A DNA stretch of 64,000 bases from Planktothrix sp. PCC 11201 (lineage in GTDB: Bacteria > Cyanobacteriota > Cyanobacteriia > Cyanobacteriales > Microcoleaceae), in NCBI RefSeq assembly GCF_900009135.1, contig NZ_LT797710.1:289559-353558 (forward strand), read 5' to 3'. Below, piece after piece: positions 16,752 to 26,419 of the stretch. Below the pieces are notes generated by a model. That model did not search any database. It saw only the letters and a list, made by a program, of their open reading frames with translations, and had not been told where the DNA came from. The position numbers and the translations under genes were made by a program. Every line of letters begins with the position of its first letter. The first letter of the stretch is position 1.

Positions 16752-18977
16752 CTAATTTTCCGTTTTAGGAGTAGAACCAAAATAGGGGTCTGGAGTTCCA
16801 ATCCAGTTAAAATCACTAATTCTGAGATTGATACTTCCTATCCGACGCACCGGATTAATCCTGAGAATCACCCCATAGGTACGGCGACTATATTCTAAGG
16901 TTAATTCATTATTTAATGATAAACCATTATCTAAATTAACCGCCGATTCAATCCCAGCCCTTAACCCCCCATAAAGTTGCTGCACTAATCCCATACTTAA
17001 TACCCGTTGATCGACTAAACGATCAAACAAAAAGGGCGATTGTCCATCCAATATCACTTGGGTATAAAAAAGACTAAACCCCGTATAGTCTAAAAAGTCT
17101 TTAGAAAAATGACCCAATTGTCCCTGCACCCCTACCGAAGTGCTGAGATAGGATTGGGAATAATCTTGACTATATTGGGTGGTGACTCCTCTGGTAATTA
17201 ATGCTAATTGTACGAAGGGAATCACGGGTCGAGGGGTATACCGTAAACCTTCCGTAGCCGTTGCTGGTAAGCCTTCTCCCCGCCATAATAAAACTGGATA
17301 AATTAAAGTTCCTAACGCCTCATAACGATCTAAAGTGACTCGATTATTGAGACGATTGGGTTTGAGTAATTCCGGGCGATCACTATCGGCATTTACCGAT
17401 TGATAGGAGGTTTGAAAGCTAAAGGTAGCCCCCTGGTCGTTTAAAGCAATCTTAGGAGAAGTCAGCACCGCCCCCAAACTACTCCAAACCGTACGATACC
17501 CCAAAGTTCCATTAAACAAACGGTTACGATAACTATATTCTCCATTGAGTGCAAACCCAGACCCCAATTGTTGGCGGACTCGGATACTACCTCGGAGGGC
17601 TTTTTCATTCAGATCGGGGAAATTTTCCAAGGTATTTATGGATAAAAACCCCCTCAATTCCGTAGTGGGGGTAATTGATCCCGAAATCTTTGCTTCCAAC
17701 CCCAAGGTTTTAGGATCGAAGGGGGTGACATTCTCTTGAAAAGCCCGTTGGAGTAACAATCGAGGTGCCACTTGCAGGCTCAACGGGCCAAGGGGAACAG
17801 AGGGCAGATTTCCCTGAATATAATATCCTCCAAAATCCTTGAGATCATAACCAAAGGAAAAGGGCAGGGGTTCTTTTTGGCTTCGATCAATGACGGTACG
17901 TTCTCGAAAGAGAGGGACGTTAAAGGATTGATCCAGCACCAGTCGGGATTTGGTGGTAATCAGTTCATCGCGTAGGGGTGAAACTCGAGTAAATCGGGCG
18001 GTATCGGCCCTTAATTCTAGTTCCGGGGGGGAAAAGGGATCGTTGGTAAGTCGCACCTGTTGGGCTTCCCATCCCCCATCCCCAAACAGATCAATTCGTT
18101 CGGCGGCAAATCTCAGGCGATTTACACTGCCTTGTACCCCAAAGGTTTCCCCCCCTCCGACAGAGACTCCGGCGTTTAATCCCCCATCGGCTTTGACTTT
18201 TGCTAGGGGTTGGGCGGCGGTAATTCGGTCGCTGATCGGGGCATTTAGTAGGGGGGTAACACCTGGATTTAGGGGATCAACCACGGTTAAATCGGTGTCG
18301 GTGGAGGGGGTATAAACAACGCCGTTGGCTTGGTAAACTGACCCGGTACTTTGCACGAAGTTATAGTCCATGCGATCGCCCCGAATCACCTGATTTCCTC
18401 GGGTCAGGGCCACATTCCCTTGAGCCACCACTTGACGGGTACTCAGGTTGACTTGGGCTTGATCCGCATCTATTAAGGACTGGCGAAACCGCACTATCAC
18501 GTTCCCTTGGGCGGTGACGATTTGCCGCTGTTGATCATATTCTTGCCGATCAGCAGTGATTTCGACAATATCTGCGGGGGTGGGTACTGGAATAACTGTG
18601 GATTCTTGGGTTGGAGTTTTAGGGGGGGTGACAACTATTGTGTTACAGGGTGTATGACAGAAGTTATCGCTATTGGTAAAGGAAAAGGCGGCATCAAACC
18701 GATACTGATTCTCGGTTAAGGGTTGGGCGGTTTCTCTGGTGACGGTCGATCCCAGTAGTTCTGCGGATAGGGAGCCACTGGGTGCCTGAATCTGATATTC
18801 AGGTAAAGGATAGGTGATGGTGCTTTGGGTTTTTGCCCTGGAAGATATTTTTGGTTCTAATCCAATTATCCCCGTTTCAGTGGTCTGTGGCTGGGGAAGA
18901 TGACGAATAATTGGGGGTGGTTCAGGTGGTGGCGGGTAAGGCATACTTGCTGTAACGGAATTCCACAGAATAGCCAA
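16752..18977 (-). CDS. DUF3769 / OstA-like outer-membrane protein (cyanobacterial LptD-like)
   Basis: 741 residues. A Pro-rich N-terminus leads to an OstA/LptA-type beta-jellyroll at about residues 130-240 (DIVEITADRQEYDQQRQ, VVAQGNVALTRG, IRGDRMDYNF), then about 450 residues of alternating amphipathic strands typical of a beta-barrel, ending in ISDFNWIGTPDPYFG. Cyanobacterial proteins of this type are taken to insert lipopolysaccharide into the outer membrane. The start chosen is TTG 18977 with AAAGGGG upstream; ATG 18944 is an alternative. No classical signal peptide is visible from either start, which is odd for an outer-membrane protein and leaves the true start open. Confidence 0.85.
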   Translation of the reverse strand: MAILWNSVTASMPYPPPPEPPPIIRHLPQPQTTETGIIGLEPKISSRAKTQSTITYPLPEYQIQAPSGSLSAELLGSTVTRETAQPLTENQYRFDAAFSFTNSDNFCHTPCNTIVVTPPKTPTQESTVIPVPTPADIVEITADRQEYDQQRQIVTAQGNVIVRFRQSLIDADQAQVNLSTRQVVAQGNVALTRGNQVIRGDRMDYNFVQSTGSVYQANGVVYTPSTDTDLTVVDPLNPGVTPLLNAPISDRITAAQPLAKVKADGGLNAGVSVGGGETFGVQGSVNRLRFAAERIDLFGDGGWEAQQVRLTNDPFSPPELELRADTARFTRVSPLRDELITTKSRLVLDQSFNVPLFRERTVIDRSQKEPLPFSFGYDLKDFGGYYIQGNLPSVPLGPLSLQVAPRLLLQRAFQENVTPFDPKTLGLEAKISGSITPTTELRGFLSINTLENFPDLNEKALRGSIRVRQQLGSGFALNGEYSYRNRLFNGTLGYRTVWSSLGAVLTSPKIALNDQGATFSFQTSYQSVNADSDRPELLKPNRLNNRVTLDRYEALGTLIYPVLLWRGEGLPATATEGLRYTPRPVIPFVQLALITRGVTTQYSQDYSQSYLSTSVGVQGQLGHFSKDFLDYTGFSLFYTQVILDGQSPFLFDRLVDQRVLSMGLVQQLYGGLRAGIESAVNLDNGLSLNNELTLEYSRRTYGVILRINPVRRIGSINLRISDFNWIGTPDPYFGSTPKTEN

Positions 18978-19503
18978 AACTCAACCCCTTTAGGGAACGG
19001 GCTAAAACAATGTCATTAGCTATCAGCCTGTAGGGATGATTACTAATGACACTCCCATCTTCTATTATATCAGGGATTTTGTTCACAGAGGTTGTTGGCA
19101 TCTGGTTCTGATTTTCAAGCCCTAACTTCTGTTTGGACAATTTCCATGTTTCTCTACTCTAAGTCTCTGCGTTTGGGGTTCCGCGCTGGGTCATTGGACA
19201 GGAAACCAAACACGAATAAGCTAAAGAAGAACAGAACTACGATATTAACAACGATTTTTAGGGTCAGCATTTGTGAATTTCTCCGAGGCTGCAAGAGTTT
19301 ATTTATAGCTGTTATGCCGGAGGCACAACTTTACCATCATATCCCAAAATATCCTTTGCTTTAAGGATTCTTTTTCTACCCCCTTGACAGGGATTGATTT
19401 TGTGTTATTATTATAATGGATAGTCTGTGCGCGCCTATAAAGTATTTTTTGGTTCTAGGACTAGCTAGAACGGTTGGAACAATTACGGTACAGTGTTCTT
19501 ACT
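18978..19503. other. Gene-free stretch before the heptamer array
   Basis: About 525 bases without a supported gene. A minus-strand frame (about 18922-19140) overlaps the 5' end of the OstA-like gene and could hold a mis-called N-terminus, but it lacks support. A TTGACA at 19384 and TATAAT at 19412 lie 22 bases apart, too far for a standard promoter. The remainder shows no family I recognise. Confidence 0.4.
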
Positions 19504-19930
19504 ATTCCCCATTCCCCATTCCCCATTCCCCATTCCCCATTCCCCATTCCCCATTCCCCATTCCCCATTCCCCATTCCCCATTCCCCATTCCCCATTCCC
19601 CATTCCCCATTCCCCATTCCCCATTCCCCATTCCCCATTCCCCATTCCCCATTCCCCATTCCCCATTCCCCATTCCCCATTCCCCATTCCCCATTCCCCA
19701 TTCCCCATTCCCCATTCCCCATTCCCCATTCCCCATTCCCCATTCCCCATTCCCCATTCCCCATTCCCCATTCCCCATTCCCCATTCCCCATTCCCCATT
19801 CCCCATTCCCCATTCCCCATTCCCCATTCCCCATTCCCCATTCCCCATTCCCCATTCCCCATTCCCCATTCCCCATTCCCCATTCCCCATTCCCCATTCC
19901 CCATTCCCCATTCCCCATTCCCCATTCCCC
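19504..19930 (+). repeat. 61 perfect copies of the heptamer ATTCCCC
   Basis: 427 bases equal exactly 61 units of ATTCCCC; checking the phase at every 60-base line shows no substitution or slip. Because 7 is not a multiple of 3 and the unit contains no stop triplet in any phase or on either strand, all six frames stay open, giving artificial frames reading IPHSPFP or GMGNGEW. The array ends one base before the stop codon of the adjoining minus-strand gene. It belongs to the class of short tandemly repeated sequences (STRR) known from filamentous cyanobacteria. Confidence 0.98.
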
Positions 19931-19931
19931 A

Positions 19932-21338
19932 TTACTCATAATGAGTTAACCAATACCAAGTTTTAGCGATCGCCTCCTCAACTTTAACCATAATTTGATC
20001 TAACCATCCTAAAATCTTCTCTAGGGGATGTTTAATATATCCGGTTGATGTCACCTGGGCTTCTAGCCAGTCGGGGGAAGATGGAGCAGTCGCGTTTTTT
20101 TTGGGGTTGTTAACACGGTTGGGCGTTTTTGTCAAGGTATTTTGGGGAACTTCAGAAATTAAACCGATCTTTTCGGGGGTTGTTTGTGTTGAAAAGGGGT
20201 TTAAGGAAGATTGAACTTTTTGAAAAATCCTATGGTTTTCGATAGGGTTATTCTGGGTTTTAGGTTTCTTGAGTTTGGATAAGATATTATTTGTTCGAGT
20301 ATCAATAGTTAACCAGGGGTCTTCTGGGGAGGAAGATTTTGAAGCGGAAATTACCCCGGAATATTCTTCGGAGATAGGCTCAGAATTAATAGTATGCTGA
20401 TGGTCTTGGAAAAAATAATCAATTGCTGCCAGAATTAGGGACTGAACCTTATAGAAATATTGATCAAAACCCGGTTCTAAGGAAGATGCTGATTTGACAG
20501 ATAAATGGGGATATTGCCAAGTTTGAATTACGGTTTTTCCTAGGGTTTGACTTTGTTTGACTAAGCTATGGGTCGCTTGGGAGAGGGGAATAATCGAATA
20601 ATCCTCGACTTGCGCGATCGCCGAATCTAGGGTATGAATAAAAGTAGGGGAAGGCTGGGGGAAAGAAACCGACTCAACAAAATTAGATTCTCCAAAACAA
20701 TTAATTTTAACGGCGACGGGACTGGTTTGTACCCAACATAATACTTGCCAAAACCCCCGAATCGGAGATACAACATGAATAGGATGACTAAAAGGTTGTA
20801 ACTGGGGTTGAAAGGGTTTGGGATGTTGTGATGAATTTCGATAACAATAGTGATAGTTTGCGACTTCTAAACTAATTCGTTGTTGAAGTTGATGTTGTTG
20901 TTCAACGGTGAGACTATCTAAAATTTGATTATCTTTTTGAACTAAGACTAAGGTTTGGGAATCAATTTGACTAGCTACGCCTTGAATTTCTCCTGCTGCG
21001 GGTTGGGAGGCTATCGAATTTTCCAATAGAGATGCGGTTTCGGTGGTAACGGTATTTAGAATATGAATAATAGGAGCATCAACATTAGGAGGTTGGGACT
21101 TGACCTCAGAATTGAGTTGGGGTAAATGCTGTTTAATCGCCGTGCCTAATTTTTGGGTAGTGACTCGAACGGTTTGCAGGATAAAATAAACTGGATATAG
21201 TGCTGTTTGCAGGGCGATCTCAGTGGCGAACTTAAAATAGCGCCAAGTGCGACTGCTCTGGTCGGTAAATTTCTGCGTCGCCTCAGAGATAAAATTAAAG
21301 AATCGACTTTTATATGGCACGGAGTCAGCAACAGACAT
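19932..21338 (-). CDS. Conserved-looking protein of unknown function
   Basis: 468 residues, no family recognised. The N-terminal 70 residues contain a basic amphipathic stretch and a weakly hydrophobic segment (ATEIALQTALYPVYFILQTV) that could associate with a membrane. The middle has the block HPIHVVSPIRGFWQVLCWVQ and a helical region near 330-345. The C-terminal 130 residues are low-complexity (Pro/Asn/Lys) and end with an amphipathic helix EKILGWLDQIMVKVEEAIAK. Its stop codon directly abuts the heptamer array. It is divergent from the GH38 gene, with 49 bases between starts. The function cannot be inferred. Confidence 0.6.
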   Translation of the reverse strand: MSVADSVPYKSRFFNFISEATQKFTDQSSRTWRYFKFATEIALQTALYPVYFILQTVRVTTQKLGTAIKQHLPQLNSEVKSQPPNVDAPIIHILNTVTTETASLLENSIASQPAAGEIQGVASQIDSQTLVLVQKDNQILDSLTVEQQHQLQQRISLEVANYHYCYRNSSQHPKPFQPQLQPFSHPIHVVSPIRGFWQVLCWVQTSPVAVKINCFGESNFVESVSFPQPSPTFIHTLDSAIAQVEDYSIIPLSQATHSLVKQSQTLGKTVIQTWQYPHLSVKSASSLEPGFDQYFYKVQSLILAAIDYFFQDHQHTINSEPISEEYSGVISASKSSSPEDPWLTIDTRTNNILSKLKKPKTQNNPIENHRIFQKVQSSLNPFSTQTTPEKIGLISEVPQNTLTKTPNRVNNPKKNATAPSSPDWLEAQVTSTGYIKHPLEKILGWLDQIMVKVEEAIAKTWYWLTHYE

Positions 21339-21387
21339 GGTTATATTAAGTATGAGCGATATTCTCCCCTATTCACTATAACAGTAA

Positions 21388-24300
21388 ATGTCTTTTTCTA
21401 CCCCTACCCTCCAATTACAGATTTCAGAAGTTGCTCAACGGTTACGTCTGTTGACTCAAATTAATATCCAACCCCATTGGCAAGTTATCAACCCTGGGGA
21501 GTCTTCCAACCCAGTTGAAATCAATGAAAAAGGACATATTCCTTGGGTGGCGGGAAAACAGGTTTTGAAATTAAGACAAAAAATTATAGTTCCCTTACAA
21601 GGTTATCCGTTAACGGGTTTAACTTTAAGATTAGTCTTAAGTTGGTGGGCTCAGGATGCTCAAATCTATATTAATCATCAATTTGTACAAGCTGGAGATT
21701 TGTTTGATAGTTATACCAGAATTTTATTAAGTTCGGCGGTACAGCCAGGAGATGAATTTGAAATAGAGTTATTTTTAATTAGTCCGGGTCACGACGCCGG
21801 AGCAGTGGTTAGTTCTTTCTGTTGGTATGAAGTTTCGGACACCTCGAAAATTGATCCGAGTTTCTTAGCTGACGAGTTAGAAATTTTAGGACTATTTTTA
21901 GCCGGGGAAAATCAGCAAACCGACCTAGAAACCGACTTAATTTCCCTAGGGAAAACTTTAGATATCATTTCTGGCTATATCCTCCCCGAATATCTTAGTG
22001 AATTTGAAAATAGCCTCATCCAAGTTCGTCGGATATTAAAATCAGTTATTCCTAAATTAGACTCCTATCAAATTTCCTTACTCGGTCACGCCCATTTAGA
22101 TTTGGCTTGGCTATGGCCGATAACAGAAACTTGGATAGTCGCGCAGAAAACCTTTGAGTCAGTTTTGCAATTACAAACAGACTTTCCTGAATTAATCTTC
22201 TGTCATTCCTCCCCTATTCTCTATGAATGGATAGAAAAACATCGTCCCGATTTATTTAGTCAAATTCAAGATAATATTCAAAAAGGCATCTGGGAAATTG
22301 CCGCCGGACTCTGGGTAGAACCGGAATTGAATATTATTAATGGAGAATCTATCGTCCGTCAGGTCTTATACGGACAGCGATATGTTTTAGAAAAAATTGG
22401 TCAACTTTCCACCGTCGCTTGGCTACCCGATACCTTTGGTTTCTGTTGGCAATTACCCCAAATATTCCAACAGGGCGGTATTGATTATTTTATTACCCAA
22501 AAACTACGCTGGAATGATACAACTAAATTTCCCTACGGGTTGTTTGAATGGCAAGGGTTAGATGGCACAAAAATTGTTAGTTTCATGACCGCTTTAATTG
22601 GAGAGCGGGTTGACCCGGTGAAAATATTTAAATATGCTCGGGAATGGAAAACCCAAACGGGATTAAATCACAGTTTATGGTTGCCCGGAGTGGGTGATCA
22701 TGGAGGCGGGCCGACCCGTGATATGTTAGAAATAACTCGACGCTGGAATCAATCTGCTATTTTTCCAGAGTTTAGGTTTCAAAAGGTGACAGAATATTTA
22801 ACAGAAGTCCTAAATAATGCCCCCTCAAAACTTCCGATCTGGCAGGATGAATTATACTTAGAATTCCATCGGGGTTGCTATACGACCCACGCCGATCAAA
22901 AACGGTTTAATCGTCGGGGGGAAACCTTATTATATGAAGCAGAACTATTTGCCACCATCGCCACCCTTTACTCCGGTTCTATTTATCCCCAAGGGGAAAT
23001 AGAAACCGCTTGGAAGCAGATTTTATTAAACCAATTTCACGATATCCTGCCCGGATCTGCCATTGCTGCGGTCTACGAACAGGCAAATCAAGACTGGGAA
23101 ACCGCCATCAAAACCGCCCAGGAAATTCTCCACCAGTCCTTCGATGCCCTTGTTGCTTCTATTCCTGTTAACTTCCCCTCCCAACTCGACGCCCAACCCA
23201 TTTTTATCTTTAATTCCCTGAACTGGTCGCGCTCAGAAGTCGTGGCTGTGCCTATTCCTAATTCCGATAGCCCTTGGCAAATTTATGATCACCAGGGAAT
23301 GCCCCAAACCGCCCAACTACGGGGGTCAGGGTCGGAAAACCCGCAACTGCTATTCCTGGCAAAAAATGTTCCGGGTCTGGGATATCAGGTGTATTGGTTG
23401 GGGCGCAAACAGGCTGAAACCCTTGAAATCTCGCAGAAATACCCTTATATTGGCACACCTATTCCCAATTCTACTGAAAGTATAGCAGAAAAAAACGAGG
23501 TTGTCAAATATTATCAGTTAGAACCTAAAAATATTAGCTTTGAAAACGATATTTTGCGGGTAATTGTAGATAGGGAAACTGGAAATTTAGAACAGGTTTT
23601 CGACTTAATTCATCAAAGAAACATCCTCAAACCAGGACAGGGAAATCAACTACAAGCCTTTGAAGATTCGGGACAATATTGGGATGGGTGGAATATTAAC
23701 CCCAATTATCAACAATATCCTTTAGATTTACCGCAATTACAATCAATTGAATGGATAGAATCGGGGCCGATAGTTTGGCGATTGAGAATTGTTAAACGGT
23801 TAAATCAATCAGAGTTTTGCCAAGATTATATTTTAGAACAAGATTCACCCCTGTTAAAAATAGAAACCACTGTTAATTGGCAAGAACGTCATACTTTAAT
23901 TAAGGTCGCTTTTCCCCTAACAATTACGGCGGATTTTGCCAGTTATGAAATACCCTGTGGAGTGATTCAACGACCTACTAACCCCCAAACCGATCAAGAA
24001 AAAGCGAAATGGGAAGTTCCGGCAATTCATTGGGCAGATATTAGTACACCTGATTATGGAATTAGCCTATTAAATGATAGCAAATATGGTTATGATGCTC
24101 AACCCGATCAACTGCGATTAACATTATTAAGAGGTTCAACCTGGCCTGACCCAGAAGCGGATTTAGGATGGCATCAATTTAGTTATACCATTTATCCCCA
24201 TGGAGGAGATTGGAAACAAGCAAAAACCGTCCAAAAAGGTTACGAATTCAATCGTCCTTTACAGGTTAAAGTCTATCCCCCCCGACCTTCAACCACTAAT

Positions 24301-24567
24301 TTAGAATCATTCGGTGGCCAGAGTTTCCTAGAGTTAGGGTCTGATCATTTAATTTTAATGGCATTTAAACAGTCAGAAACTAACTCCCAACACTGGATTT
24401 TAAGATGTTATGAATGTGAGGGAGAATCAACTATGTTAGAATTACAGAATAATCTGGGATTAACTATAGATTATTCGGTCAATCTATTAGAACAACCCCA
24501 GGAAACAACTGCTTTTATCTCTCCTTGGAAAATAGTTAGTTTTGCTCTAGCTTCTAGGAAGAATTAG
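21388..24567 (+). CDS. GH38 alpha-mannosidase
   Basis: 1059-residue glycoside hydrolase of family 38, cleaving terminal alpha-mannose from glycans. The metal-binding motif LGHAHLDLAWLWPI lies near residue 230, and TVAWLPDTFGFCWQLPQ near 345 contains the nucleophile Asp. The GVGDHGGGPTRD block near 435 and the helical linker with QILLNQFHDILPGSAI near 550 are family hallmarks, followed by the C-terminal beta-sandwich domains. There is no signal peptide, so it is cytosolic. An N-terminal beta-rich domain of about 180 residues (LVLSWWAQDAQIYINHQF) resembles the accessory domain of bacterial and yeast-type GH38 enzymes. It could recycle mannose from storage or surface glycans; that is inference. 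Confidence 0.93.
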   Translation: MSFSTPTLQLQISEVAQRLRLLTQINIQPHWQVINPGESSNPVEINEKGHIPWVAGKQVLKLRQKIIVPLQGYPLTGLTLRLVLSWWAQDAQIYINHQFVQAGDLFDSYTRILLSSAVQPGDEFEIELFLISPGHDAGAVVSSFCWYEVSDTSKIDPSFLADELEILGLFLAGENQQTDLETDLISLGKTLDIISGYILPEYLSEFENSLIQVRRILKSVIPKLDSYQISLLGHAHLDLAWLWPITETWIVAQKTFESVLQLQTDFPELIFCHSSPILYEWIEKHRPDLFSQIQDNIQKGIWEIAAGLWVEPELNIINGESIVRQVLYGQRYVLEKIGQLSTVAWLPDTFGFCWQLPQIFQQGGIDYFITQKLRWNDTTKFPYGLFEWQGLDGTKIVSFMTALIGERVDPVKIFKYAREWKTQTGLNHSLWLPGVGDHGGGPTRDMLEITRRWNQSAIFPEFRFQKVTEYLTEVLNNAPSKLPIWQDELYLEFHRGCYTTHADQKRFNRRGETLLYEAELFATIATLYSGSIYPQGEIETAWKQILLNQFHDILPGSAIAAVYEQANQDWETAIKTAQEILHQSFDALVASIPVNFPSQLDAQPIFIFNSLNWSRSEVVAVPIPNSDSPWQIYDHQGMPQTAQLRGSGSENPQLLFLAKNVPGLGYQVYWLGRKQAETLEISQKYPYIGTPIPNSTESIAEKNEVVKYYQLEPKNISFENDILRVIVDRETGNLEQVFDLIHQRNILKPGQGNQLQAFEDSGQYWDGWNINPNYQQYPLDLPQLQSIEWIESGPIVWRLRIVKRLNQSEFCQDYILEQDSPLLKIETTVNWQERHTLIKVAFPLTITADFASYEIPCGVIQRPTNPQTDQEKAKWEVPAIHWADISTPDYGISLLNDSKYGYDAQPDQLRLTLLRGSTWPDPEADLGWHQFSYTIYPHGGDWKQAKTVQKGYEFNRPLQVKVYPPRPSTTNLESFGGQSFLELGSDHLILMAFKQSETNSQHWILRCYECEGESTMLELQNNLGLTIDYSVNLLEQPQETTAFISPWKIVSFALASRKN

Positions 24568-24611
24568 AAATAATAGTTGGTGTTGTTATCTTGATCGGGG
24601 TTAAGATTAGT

Positions 24612-24634
24612 TTAACCACAAAGACACGAAGAAG
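24612..24634 (+). repeat. Left copy of a 23-bp inverted repeat flanking the lyase gene
   Basis: The sequence beginning TTAACCACAAAGACACGAAG recurs in inverted orientation at 25435-25457 with 22 of 23 positions identical. The pair encloses about 800 bases holding only the phycobilin lyase gene and a palindromic element. Confidence 0.7.
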
Positions 24635-24702
24635 TTGTAAACACCTTTGTTGTTGAGTGGGGCGAGTTTACGAATTTTAGGTTAAACGAACTCGCCTTAA
24701 TA

Positions 24703-25224
24703 TTATTTGACTCCCATGCGAATTTCTGAACAAAAAGAAGCCTGAGTTAACCCCATATTATTTTTAACAATGCTGGTTCTTAATCTCAGATTGGGCATTA
24801 AATACCATAACCGTTCTTCTACATACAAGTTAGGAGTTTCTGTGATTACGGTTAACACTTCATCCTCTCCCAGATTATAGCGTCCCGATAGAGATTGATT
24901 GGGGTTAGTGCCTTGGGCTTGGAGTAATTGACCGGTTTGGGGATGGTCAGGATTAATAATTGGAACTAAAATAGCCGAGCCTTTTTGTTGATTGGAGTTG
25001 CCTTCTGTTGTGCCATCCCAAGTGGAGCGAAACCCCCCAGAAATAGTCGTTGGATCAATATCATGTTGTTGACAAAGCTGAACAACTTTAGCATCGGTTT
25101 GGGGTAAACTCTCAATAATCAGATTAGACTTACCCGCCTGTAATTGTCCTGATTTTAAATTGTGTAAAGTGCGTTGAGAAAACCATTTCCCAGCACTTAA
25201 TTCAAAAAATTCAATAATATTCAT
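24703..25224 (-). CDS. CpcS/CpeS-family phycobiliprotein lyase
   Basis: 173-residue lipocalin-fold chromophore lyase that attaches phycobilins to cysteines of phycobiliproteins. The N-terminus MNIIEFFELSAGKWFSQRT is diagnostic. The central STWDG-type strand (GGFRSTWDGTTEGN), the GRYNLGEDEVLTV strand and the ERLWYLMPNLRLRTSIV block match the family to its usual length. It lies alone, away from phycobilisome structural genes, and is enclosed by a 23-bp inverted repeat. Which subunit and which Cys it serves cannot be decided from this sequence. Confidence 0.93.
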   Translation of the reverse strand: MNIIEFFELSAGKWFSQRTLHNLKSGQLQAGKSNLIIESLPQTDAKVVQLCQQHDIDPTTISGGFRSTWDGTTEGNSNQQKGSAILVPIINPDHPQTGQLLQAQGTNPNQSLSGRYNLGEDEVLTVITETPNLYVEERLWYLMPNLRLRTSIVKNNMGLTQASFCSEIRMGVK

Positions 25225-25353
25225 CTTTAATCAACCAAAAGAAGGGAAACACTGATTTCACTGAGTTTTAGTGAATACAGAAATTTGATTCAAGTCGTTT
25301 TTATTTTAGCACAGTCTATTAAAAATTATCAGGAGAGTTTGTAACATTTTATC

Positions 25354-25410
25354 GTAGGAGTTGGGTCTTTCAACCCAGGTGCAAAGAGGGTTGGAAGACC
25401 CAACCCCTAC
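25354..25410. repeat. Dispersed imperfect palindrome, GTAGG...CCCCTAC type
   Basis: Arms 25354-25376 and 25388-25410 are reverse complements at 21 of 23 positions, around an 11-base loop. The ends GTAGGAG and CCCCTAC, and the AGGGATTTA downstream, recur in the element at 30694, which suggests a dispersed palindromic family. Confidence 0.75.
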
Positions 25411-25434
25411 AGGGATTTATAATGTTTACAATAA

Positions 25435-25457
25435 CTTCTTTGTGTCTTTGTGGTTAA
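25435..25457 (-). repeat. Right copy of the 23-bp inverted repeat
   Basis: Reverse complement of 24612-24634 with one mismatch. It lies 13 bases before the end of the LD-carboxypeptidase gene. Confidence 0.7.
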
Positions 25458-25470
25458 ATTAGACTTAGCT

Positions 25471-26370
25471 CTAACTCCAACTCAATGTTCCTTTTTCTCC
25501 ATCCAGATTAACCACCCTACCAACGGGTAAAATAGGATTAGATCCTTGATGACCAAAAGGTAAATTAGAGACAATGGGAATACCTAAATCTCCTAAGCGA
25601 TCGCGGAATACTTCTTCTAGGGTAAAACTATGATTATTCCCTTTAACATCACAATTACTAAATCGTCCCAAGGCAATTCCTTTAACGCCTTTAAACCCTC
25701 CGACCATGCGCCAATAGGTTAACATTCGATCCAAACGATAGGGTTCTTCATTCACATCTTCAAAAGCAAGAATAGTATCGGTTAAATCCGGTTGGTAGGT
25801 TGTTCCTAATAAATGGGTTGCTACGGTTAAATTCGCGGGAAATAATCGACCAGAAACCTTGTTTTTTCCCCAACCTTCTCCTTGTAAAGTATCAAAAAAT
25901 CCCGTTTCTATTCCTTTAAATAAACGTTGAATTGACCAGTCGGGTTCAGTGGCTAAGGTGGTAATAACGGGGCCATGAATCCCGATAATTTGGGGGTGAT
26001 TGGCAAACGCCCATAATAGTCCGGTGATATCAGAAAATCCGATTAAAAATTTAGGATTTGGGGAAATTGGGGTGATATTTTCCCATTTCCAACCTTCTAA
26101 TAATCGAGTTGATCCAAACCCGCCCCTAGCGCATAAAATACCGCGACAATTGGGGTCGTTTAAGGCTTCTATTAGCTGTTGTCGGCGGTTTTCATCGGTT
26201 CCAGCTAAATAACCTGTAACTTGATCAAAACCCGATGTTAATTGAATATTATAACCGTGCGATCGCCAAATTTCAACCCCAGCTTCAAACCTTTCCCATT
26301 CTCTTAGTGCCCCACTGGGGGTAATTACTCTTAATTTATCTCCGGGTTTTAATCCTTGAAAATTGCTCAT
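25471..26370 (-). CDS. S66-family LD-carboxypeptidase
   Basis: 299-residue peptidase of family S66 (LdcA/MccF group), which trims the terminal D-amino acid from murein tetrapeptides during peptidoglycan recycling. The N-terminal LRVITPSGAL block and the ILCARGGFGSTRLL motif near residue 83, followed by LIGFSDITGLLWAF near 110, place the nucleophile Ser. The C-terminal part has VNEEPYRLDRMLTYW and the His-bearing GHQGSNPILPVG end. It starts at ATG 26370. A GH108 gene two positions away on the same strand also concerns peptidoglycan. MccF-like immunity to a peptide antibiotic is a possible alternative. Confidence 0.92.
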   Translation of the reverse strand: MSNFQGLKPGDKLRVITPSGALREWERFEAGVEIWRSHGYNIQLTSGFDQVTGYLAGTDENRRQQLIEALNDPNCRGILCARGGFGSTRLLEGWKWENITPISPNPKFLIGFSDITGLLWAFANHPQIIGIHGPVITTLATEPDWSIQRLFKGIETGFFDTLQGEGWGKNKVSGRLFPANLTVATHLLGTTYQPDLTDTILAFEDVNEEPYRLDRMLTYWRMVGGFKGVKGIALGRFSNCDVKGNNHSFTLEEVFRDRLGDLGIPIVSNLPFGHQGSNPILPVGRVVNLDGEKGTLSWS

Positions 26371-26419
26371 AATTGATTGTTTTTTGATATAAAATAATAT
26401 GAAAGCCCTGAAGGGCTTA

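Noticed and set aside
18922-19140. 72-codon minus-strand frame over the 5' end of the OstA-like gene
   Set aside because: It overlaps the real gene in another frame and has no recognisable domain; could only matter if the gene start were shifted by a frame error.
19092-19364. 90-codon plus-strand frame
   Set aside because: No ribosome site and no resemblance to a protein; lies in gene-free DNA.
19384-19417. TTGACA and TATAAT as a promoter
   Set aside because: The spacer is 22 bases, too long for a normal sigma-70 promoter, and no gene follows on that strand.
19504-19930. CRISPR-like appearance of a long repeat
   Set aside because: The units are 7 bases and contiguous with no spacers, so this is a microsatellite-type array.
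19416-19966. Six overlapping open frames coding for IPHSPFP or GMGNGEW repeats
   Set aside because: They exist only because the heptamer unit has no stop in any phase; the start regions and ends are unrelated, so they are not genes.
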